Of a stretch of 63,464 nt of DNA, positions 57,701-63,464 are shown piece after piece; position 1 is the stretch's first letter; the number at the start of each line of letters is the position of its first letter. The stretch covers positions 1 to 63,464 of the forward strand of contig JAULBX010025320.1 in assembly GCA_032358255.1 (NCBI GenBank), given 5' to 3'. This stretch comes from Heterotrichella gracilis. Its lineage: Eukaryota; Sar; Xanthophyceae; Tribonematales; Xanthonemataceae. The translations under genes and the position numbers were made by a program. The notes under the pieces were generated by a model. That model saw only the letters and a list, made by a program, of their open reading frames with translations. It did no database searches and was not told the DNA's origin.

Positions 57701-60700
57701 ATTAAATGGAAACAATATCCAAATCCCCTGCCAGTATACCGCCATTCAGTTTGAGAGCCAGGACCACCTCAAATGAGGACGCTCGACACACCCACTTGCA
57801 GGCCGTCACACATGAGGTGGCTCAAGCTCTGGAATGCCGCTTGCTGGAAGAGGATATGGACAGTGGTTCCATTCAATGCCCATGCTCGACTCTGTGAACC
57901 ACCTAGCAGCATCACCCGCCGATGTCGCACTGTATGTGGTGTGTGGGCATCTGTGCCTGATTCCATTCCAACAAGGTATGGCACCTTGCCGGGACGGGAT
58001 TCAGCATCAACGCCCTCACACCACACACAGTGGGGTCACTGGCAATCATCTTTGCGCTCGACACACGTATGTCTTATATACTGCAAACGGTTAAGAATTC
58101 ATAGGTTTACTTTAAAATAGTAATTTTTAAACAAAAAATTTGAAAGAATTATTGAAACAACATTGTCGGCACAATTTCCTCCCCGCGCCCCTCCCCTGCT
58201 CCCCTCACCTTGAAAACGAGGATAAAGATGGGGATCCCCACAGCCACACTGAACTGCGCCACAAAAATCCTGCCGTGGTGGGGATAGCGCACCGCCATCC
58301 AATCCCCCACCGCGCCCCCCACAACCCCCCCAATGGCGGTGCCCAGCATGTAGAGCGCCACCACCACACTGGCAGAGAGATCGGACATCCCAAGGAGCTG
58401 GAGGTAGAGGGTAGCAAACACCAGGGCATTGGATGGCATGGTGCCCACGATTCCCTGCAAAGGGGGCACCAATGAGAAAATGTTGTGTGGAGGGTGAAGG
58501 GCATTCACAGTGTCAGAGATCAAAATTACGAAAGGTAGGAGGGTGAAGGGTAAACAAAGGTTCAGAGCTCATGATTTACAGGAAGTAGGTTTTTGGATGC
58601 CACGCCGGAGGGCGGGTGAAATTTTTGACGGCAGTTGGAGAGAGGGGGTAGCGGACACCAGGGCATGTAAACTGCATGATGCCAACAATTCCCTGCGTCA
58701 GGGTTGAGAAAAACGTTAGGGTGGAGGGACCCGGTGCTCATGCTTCAGAGGTCAGAATTACAAAGGGTAGGGAGCTTTGGTGCCACGTCGAGGGTTTATG
58801 GGTAGGGTTTGAGAGGAAGGTAGAGGGTAGCAAACACAACTTGAAGGGCATTGGACAGCATTGTGCAAACAACGCCCTGCAGAGAGGTTTGCGGGGTTTA
58901 GAATCGAAGGCGTAGGGTTTGCAAACATGTACTGCCGGCATGGTGCCCATAATGAGCTCATCATGCCCCTGCAAAGTGGGGTGGGGGGGTGTCAGAGGGG
59001 GTAGGTGGTGTAGGGTTAAGGATTACAAACACCAGGTGTTGGATGGCATGGTGTAGAGGGCTAAAAGTTTGAGGGTAAAGGATATAAATTCACAGGTATT
59101 CAGAGCTCCAGAGATGTACAACAGGTAGGCCTCTTGAGCGCCATGCCCGGAGAGGCTGAGACCTGGAAGAAGCTGGGAGGTAGAAATTGCGCAGGCCAGG
59201 GCCTTGGGACAGCATGGTGGCCACTATGGGCCTGGTCTACACAATGTCTACATCCTAACTTCTGACAAGCTCTCAGCCCCTCGAGGCATGGCACTCGAGA
59301 AGCTTACCTGTTAATCACAGTGGATGTACTATGCCCTGCACAGGGGATGTGGGGGTTTGTGGGGATTGGCGAGTTGCCACATCGGGAGGGATTGGGCCAC
59401 CTCGGGAGGGAATGGGCATGGAGGGTGCTGAGGCTCAACCTAAGTCACCCAATGGTGTTGCACCGTGCAGTACTTACAGCACATTCCCAAACCATTGCAA
59501 GAGGGTCTTAGGGTTAGGATTTAGGGTTTAGGGCTGGAGCAGATGGGGCAACAGGTGGCGGCCCTGGAGAACAGCATGTTGAGGGGACGGTAGCCAATTT
59601 GTTTTATTATAGGAGGACGATGGCTGGCTTACACATGCTGGTGCTTACAGTGGCCTGCAGATGGGTGGGGGGAAAAGCTGAGGTGGAGGGTGATCATGAA
59701 GGGTTTGATAAGCTGCAGAGCTCAAGGTTTACAAAAAGTGGGTTGTTTGGATGCCATGCCGAGGGCGGGTGAATATTTATGACAGCCGTTGGAGGTAGAG
59801 GTTTGCAAACACCAGGACGTTGGATGGCATGGTGCCCACACTTCCCTACAGAGGTGTGTGGAGGATTTTGGGTTGAGTGCATAGCATTGCAAACAAGTGC
59901 CGGCATGGTGTCCTTATGAACTCAGTATGCCGTTCCAGGGGTGCACAAAGCAATAAGCAGGGCTGGATGTCGCAAGGTTGGCGTGGCTATCTGCTCACAT
60001 GTGACCACACCCAGCGCAGTGCATGGCAGGCCTGTGCCTGGGTCAGTGATGGCCACTGCCTCGTAACTGTGAACCAGATGCACTGGATTTACACCTGGCA
60101 CATGTGGCTCAGTGAGGAAACCCAATGCAGCTTGTCAACAGTTACAATTGCATTAGCCATCGCTGACTCATCCGCGGGCCTGCCATTTGCTGCCCCGAGT
60201 GTGATTACAGGCGAGTAGCCAGCCAACCTTGCATTTCCAACTCAATGTTTACATTGTCCCAACCATCAACCCCACCCCAGGTTTTCCTACACAAATCCGT
60301 GCACCCCCTTCACTGCAAGCTGGATTGGGCCCTTCCACTTTGTATCCAGGTCAGCAGACACGTGCAGCAGCCAGCCACTCAGATGCAAAATGGCAAAGCC
60401 AATCCAGCTTGCAGTGAAGCGGGTGCACGCATTTGCGTATCGGAAGCAAATCCATTGTTTACTTTCAGACTTCTCTGAAAGATAATCACACGGATAATTA
60501 CACGCTAATCGTAAGGTGCAAAGTGAGATAGATTGATATTCTTACTACATTCCGTGACGTGTAAGCTAGGGGTACACACCCTACACCCTAATCAGGTCAG
60601 TGGAAATGCACTAAGGCCTTCCATGAAGGGTTCTAGGGTCTATGGTCTAGGGTTTAGGGTAGCAGCCCTGCGCAGCCATGGAAGGGTGCGCGCTCAGACA

Positions 60701-62804
60701 GTAGCAGACTACCAGGCAGCGTTGGAAGCAACACTATGTTGTCCAAGCCGCCAGCCAACGATGCACAGCGAGGGTAATGGTAACATAAATCTACACTCAC
60801 CAGGCTGTCTCAGCGCGTTTCTGAACCTATCCAGCTCATGCTGAGCCTTCCATGTTGGCCAAAAATTGAGAACAACAATGGAGTCGCGGTGGGCAGGGAA
60901 GGTCAGCTAGTAAAAGACCCGTTAGGTGTTGAGTTGGGGATTTACAACTCCTTGGATCGGATATATCGGGGCTATCTTGCCAGCGTGCGCTGCTTGGTGG
61001 CGGTTCACCAGTATGAACCCCTAATGATGGTCAGCAACGGTTTCACAAGGCGGCAGGGCTGGAGGTGCAAGATTGATTTGGCTGCTCATCTGAGATCACA
61101 AGCAGTTGGCTTGGTTGCTGAACTACAACCACACCCAGCGCAGCATTACTATATTGTGTGCGGCAGGCCAGTGGCCGGGTCAGTAATGGCCCCTGACATG
61201 TGATTGTTGGCCAGCTGCATTGGGGCCAACACCTGGCACATGTATCCATAGCTCAGTGAGAAAACCCAACGCCGCCGGGCAAGAATTACAGTCCAGAGGC
61301 CATCAGCCACCCGACCCTAAGCCTGCCATGCATAGCGCTACGTGGAATCAAAGGTGAGCAGCCAGCCACCCTTGGATTCAGGTCCATATCTGCATTGTCC
61401 CGCCTAACCCCACCACTCACCTGCAGGTTGGTGATGAAGGTGGGCATGGCCACAATGCCTCACATGCTGCCAAGCACACTAGGACCCTCCTCAACCTCTC
61501 CCCTTTACCCGTCAGCCTCAATCCCCCCCCCGGCCCCTAGCCCATGTCTGGTCACCAGTACTCCCTATAACCTAAAATTGCACCCAGGGCTTGTCACCTA
61601 ATCCTAAACTGTTCCATGCTCACCTGCAGTACGATGATGAGGAAGGTGGGCATGGTGACAATGCCCCACATATCCTTCAGCACACTGGGTCCCTTCCCAC
61701 CCGCACCCGCCAGCCCGATTCCTCCTCAAGGGGGGCATAACCCATGGTCACATGGGGTGTACACCCTACACGCGCATCCCTAAACCCGAACTAGAAATTG
61801 CCCCATGCTCACCTGCAGGATGATGATGAGGAAGGTGGGCATCGTCACAATGCCCCACATGTCCTTCAGCACACTGGGTCCCTTCCCACCCGCACCCGCG
61901 GCATCTGCCAGCCCCGATTCCTCCTCAAGGGGGGCATAGTCCATGTAGTCATCAAGGGTGGGGTCGTGGGCCCACACCAGGTTACCCACCCCCACAGCAA
62001 AGCTGATGAGCGCAATGGTGAGGAAGGCAAAGCGCCAGCCCTCGATGCCCAGGGGGGTGAAACCGCCTGCGGTTGGGGTGGGTAAGTTTTTAGGGTTTTA
62101 GGGTTTAGGGGGGAGGAGGGGGGCGGGTGCAATGGTGAGGAAGGCAAAGCGCCAGCCCTCGATGCCCAGGGGGGTGAAACTACCTGCAGGGAGGGCGATA
62201 GGGCTTAGGGCTTCAGGTGGGGGTGCAATGGTGAGGAAGGCAAAGCGCCAGCCCCTGACCCTGCCATTGACTACTACACAGCTTGGAGCCCTAGTAATTT
62301 CAAAGACAGCATGGTAATCTGATGTGTGTGCACCTATGTTTTTGGCGTAGAGCGAGCCCAGCATGCCTCCCATCGAGCTCAAGAGCAAACATCCAGCCAA
62401 AGGCGCACCCCCGCTCCCATTCAGCATGGATATACCATTCCCAGACACCATTAAATGGCTACTTTTCAACAAAACCCTGACTGACAAATACCTCCTGAAC
62501 ACTCTGATTTGACAGCGTTTCAACCCTGTTCACGCACCTATGTTTGTGGCGTAGAGCGAGCCCAGCATGCCCCCAACCGAGCTCATGGCAAACATCCAGC
62601 CAAATGCGCGCCCCCTCTCCCGCTCCGCATAGTAGTCAGCGATCAGGCTCTGGCCGATGGGGATCACCAGCGCCAGCCCCATCCCCATGAAAGCGGTGAA
62701 CACCATGCCTTGGTGCAGGCTGGTGCACAGGGCAAAGCCTAAAGTCATGGCCGCCCACAGGAAGCAGCCGGCGCTGGCCACGTAGATTCGGTTGAAGTAG
62801 TGGC
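54724..62804 (-). CDS. Spinster-like MFS transporter (5' partial)
   Basis: Twelve-helix major-facilitator carrier; substrate unknown (Spinster relatives move lipids or sugars; plant relatives are uncharacterised). Exons: 62538-62804, 61813-62066, 58209-58454, 55947-56183, 55245-55362, 54724-54923; phases close; 440 residues. The first in-window exon covers about TM3-5 (YFNRIYVASAGCFLWAAM, then GQSLIADYYAERERGRAFGW with the RGRAFG loop). Next are GWRFAFLTIALISFAVGVGN, a central loop, LQLLGMSDLSASVVVALYML, IFVAQFSVAVGIPIFILVFK, ALPYGGSPTIVAAYCLCMFG and LLVSMVGPWTLCLIFYS, ending in a charged tail. Start and TM1-2 lie beyond the window. Two introns (3.4 and 2.0 kb) consist mostly of exon-derived repeats. 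Confidence 0.88.
56260..58205 (-). repeat. Three large tandem units of intron plus exon 3' end
   Basis: Units at about 56270-56990, 57000-57525 and 57527-58240 share long segments (GCGTGTGCATCAACTGGAAT at 56410 and 57250; CACCACACACAGTG at 56793 and 58019). Each tends to end in the exon end of 58209-58454: CTCACCTTGAAAACGAGGAT occurs at 56950 and at the real exon (58204). Unit length is about 0.5-0.7 kb. A TTTAGGG run is at 57091-57114. Confidence 0.82.
57561..57609 (-). repeat. Dispersed repeat copy 2
   Basis: Matches 10884-10935: GAAAGAAA then ACGCCCACAGG, ACAGCCAGG and ACAACACACAC, with few differences. See copy 1. Confidence 0.55.
58600..59860 (-). repeat. Ladder of about six ghosts of MFS exon 58209-58454 5' end
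   Basis: The real exon start (plus strand: GGTAGCAAACACCAGGGCAT then TGGCATGGTGCCCACGATTCC, 58414-58455) recurs in decayed form at about 58640-58697, 58830-58882, 58916-58976, 59028-59060, 59163-59230 and 59800-59852. Most copies keep the GGCATGGTGCC...CCCTGCA acceptor context. Confidence 0.85.
60000..61375. repeat. Duplicated intron segment, about 230 bp
   Basis: 60003-60230 and 61120-61370 share ACACCCAGCGCAG, GGCAGGCC, ACACCTGGCACATGT, CTCAGTGAG and GAGTAGCCAGCC/GAGCAGCCAGCC in the same order. Both lie in the largest MFS intron. Confidence 0.75.
61418..61740 (-). repeat. Two ghosts of MFS exon 61813-62066 3' end
   Basis: The real exon end (plus: CACCTGCAGGATGATGATGA then GGAAGGTGGGCAT, 61810) recurs at about 61625-61735, well preserved through ACACTGGGTCCCTTCCCACC, and at about 61420-61480, more decayed. 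Confidence 0.9.
62100..62405 (-). repeat. Ghosts of two adjacent MFS exon ends in one intron
   Basis: Copies of the 61813-62066 exon start (GAAGGCAAAGCGCCAGCCCT) at about 62135-62192 and 62228-62262, and a copy of the 62538-62804 exon end (GGCGTAGAGCGAGCCCAGCA) at about 62334-62405. Both flanking exons have contributed to this intron. Confidence 0.9.
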
Positions 62805-62883
62805 CTGCAAAGGGGGGAGGGAGTGGGGCTGGGTGGGGGAGGAGGGGTATAAGAGGGGGAGGATTGGGTCCAGGAGGTGGGGG

Positions 62884-63305
62884 TGCAGGCTGGTGAAAAG
62901 GGCAAAGCCTGCAGTCATGGCCGCCCACAGGAAGCAGCCGGCGCTGGCCACTTAGATTCGATTTAAGTAGTGGCCTGCAAAGGGGGGGGAGGAAGTGGGG
63001 ATGGGCGGGGGAGGAAGGGGTTTAAGAGGAGGAGGAATGGGTACAGGAGGGGTGGGTGCAATTTAATGCAGAGTGTCATGGGTGGCTGTCATGGCTGCTC
63101 ATAGGAAGCAGCCGGCGCTGGCCACGTAGATTCGGTTGAAGTAGTGGCCTGGACAGGTGGAGTGGTAGTGGGGGTGGGTGGAGGAGGAAGGGGTACCAGA
63201 GGAGGTGGAGGAGTGGATACAGGAGGGGTGGGTGTTGGTCATGGCGGCCCAGAAACAGCAGTTGCACTTGACCACATAGACTACGGTTGGGATAATAATC
63301 TGCAA
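62884..63305 (-). repeat. Three ghosts of MFS exon 62538-62804 5' end
   Basis: GGAAGCAGCCGGCGCTGGCC then CACTTAGATTCG at about 62926-62990, again at about 63100-63150, and a decayed copy at about 63240-63305. The true acceptor is at 62805. Spacings are about 170 and 140-150 bp. Confidence 0.9.
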
Positions 63306-63389
63306 GGCAGGGGAGGGATGGGGTATTAAAGGGGGAGGAAGGGGTTTTTCAGAGTAAGGACTGGGTACATAAGCAGGCATTCCTGTTCC

Positions 63390-63464
63390 CTGTTCAAGAA
63401 AAAGGACCGCTCAGTGTGTGATAATTACAGGGGAATTAGTCTCCTTAGTGTTGTAGGAAAAGCC
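63390..63464 (+). mobile_element. Non-LTR retrotransposon reverse transcriptase, edge fragment
   Basis: The last 75 bases read LFKKKDRSVCDNYRGISLLS then VVGKA in one open frame that runs off the window. This matches the conserved N-terminal RT block (PLFKKGDR...NYRGISLLSVVGK) of LINE-type elements. It lies on the opposite strand to the MFS gene, probably within its upstream intron or flank. Confidence 0.85.

Overview
This window is nuclear DNA of a photosynthetic eukaryote, most likely a chlorophyte green alga. Every recognisable gene is split by short GT-AG introns. Exons are GC-rich. Several proteins begin with plastid-targeting-like leaders, and one is a thylakoid-type K+/H+ antiporter (KEA3). 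Short plant-type telomere motifs (TTTAGGG) are scattered through introns and spacers. I rebuilt exon structures by hand from splice sites, phase closure and family similarity; no alignment was run.

Layout, left to right: (1) 36-10152 (+), a DDT/WHIM/ARID/Tudor-like chromatin protein whose 5' end lies outside the window, with a 435-bp hAT-type MITE in one intron; (2) 11583-13914 (-), a CBS-less, prokaryote-like CLC chloride channel/antiporter; (3) 15567-16824 (+), an F-box/LRR protein with an apparent frameshift; (4) 16883-19357 and upstream (-), a METTL7-like methyltransferase; (5) 20522-20984 (+), an uncertain small gene; (6) 21988-22923 (+), AP-4 sigma adaptin; (7) 24579-30172 (-), a plastid-targeted fusion of starch-binding modules with a sucrose-phosphatase-like HAD domain, carrying a tRNA-Asp(GTC) gene in an intron; (8) 31073-32755 (-), a rhodanese plus dual-specificity phosphatase; (9) 33970-40168 (+), a PPP4R4-type HEAT-repeat protein; (10) 41529-44463 (+), a THUMPD1/Tan1 homologue; (11) 45641-52473 (+), KEA3; (12) 54724-62804 (-), a Spinster-like MFS transporter whose 5' end is outside; (13) 63390-63464 (+), the edge of a non-LTR reverse transcriptase.

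The genes are not a pathway cluster. They are ordinary housekeeping and plastid genes in mixed orientation.

The striking feature is structural. In at least seven genes the introns, and in three cases the DNA just past the stop codon, contain ladders of decayed tandem copies of the neighbouring exon end together with its splice site ('ghost exons'). Up to about seven copies occur per site. TTTAGGG motifs are carried inside some repeat units. Three genes (AP-4 sigma, rhodanese-phosphatase, PPP4R4) are almost free of ghosts. This looks like intron growth by recurrent local duplication, possibly through double-strand-break repair.
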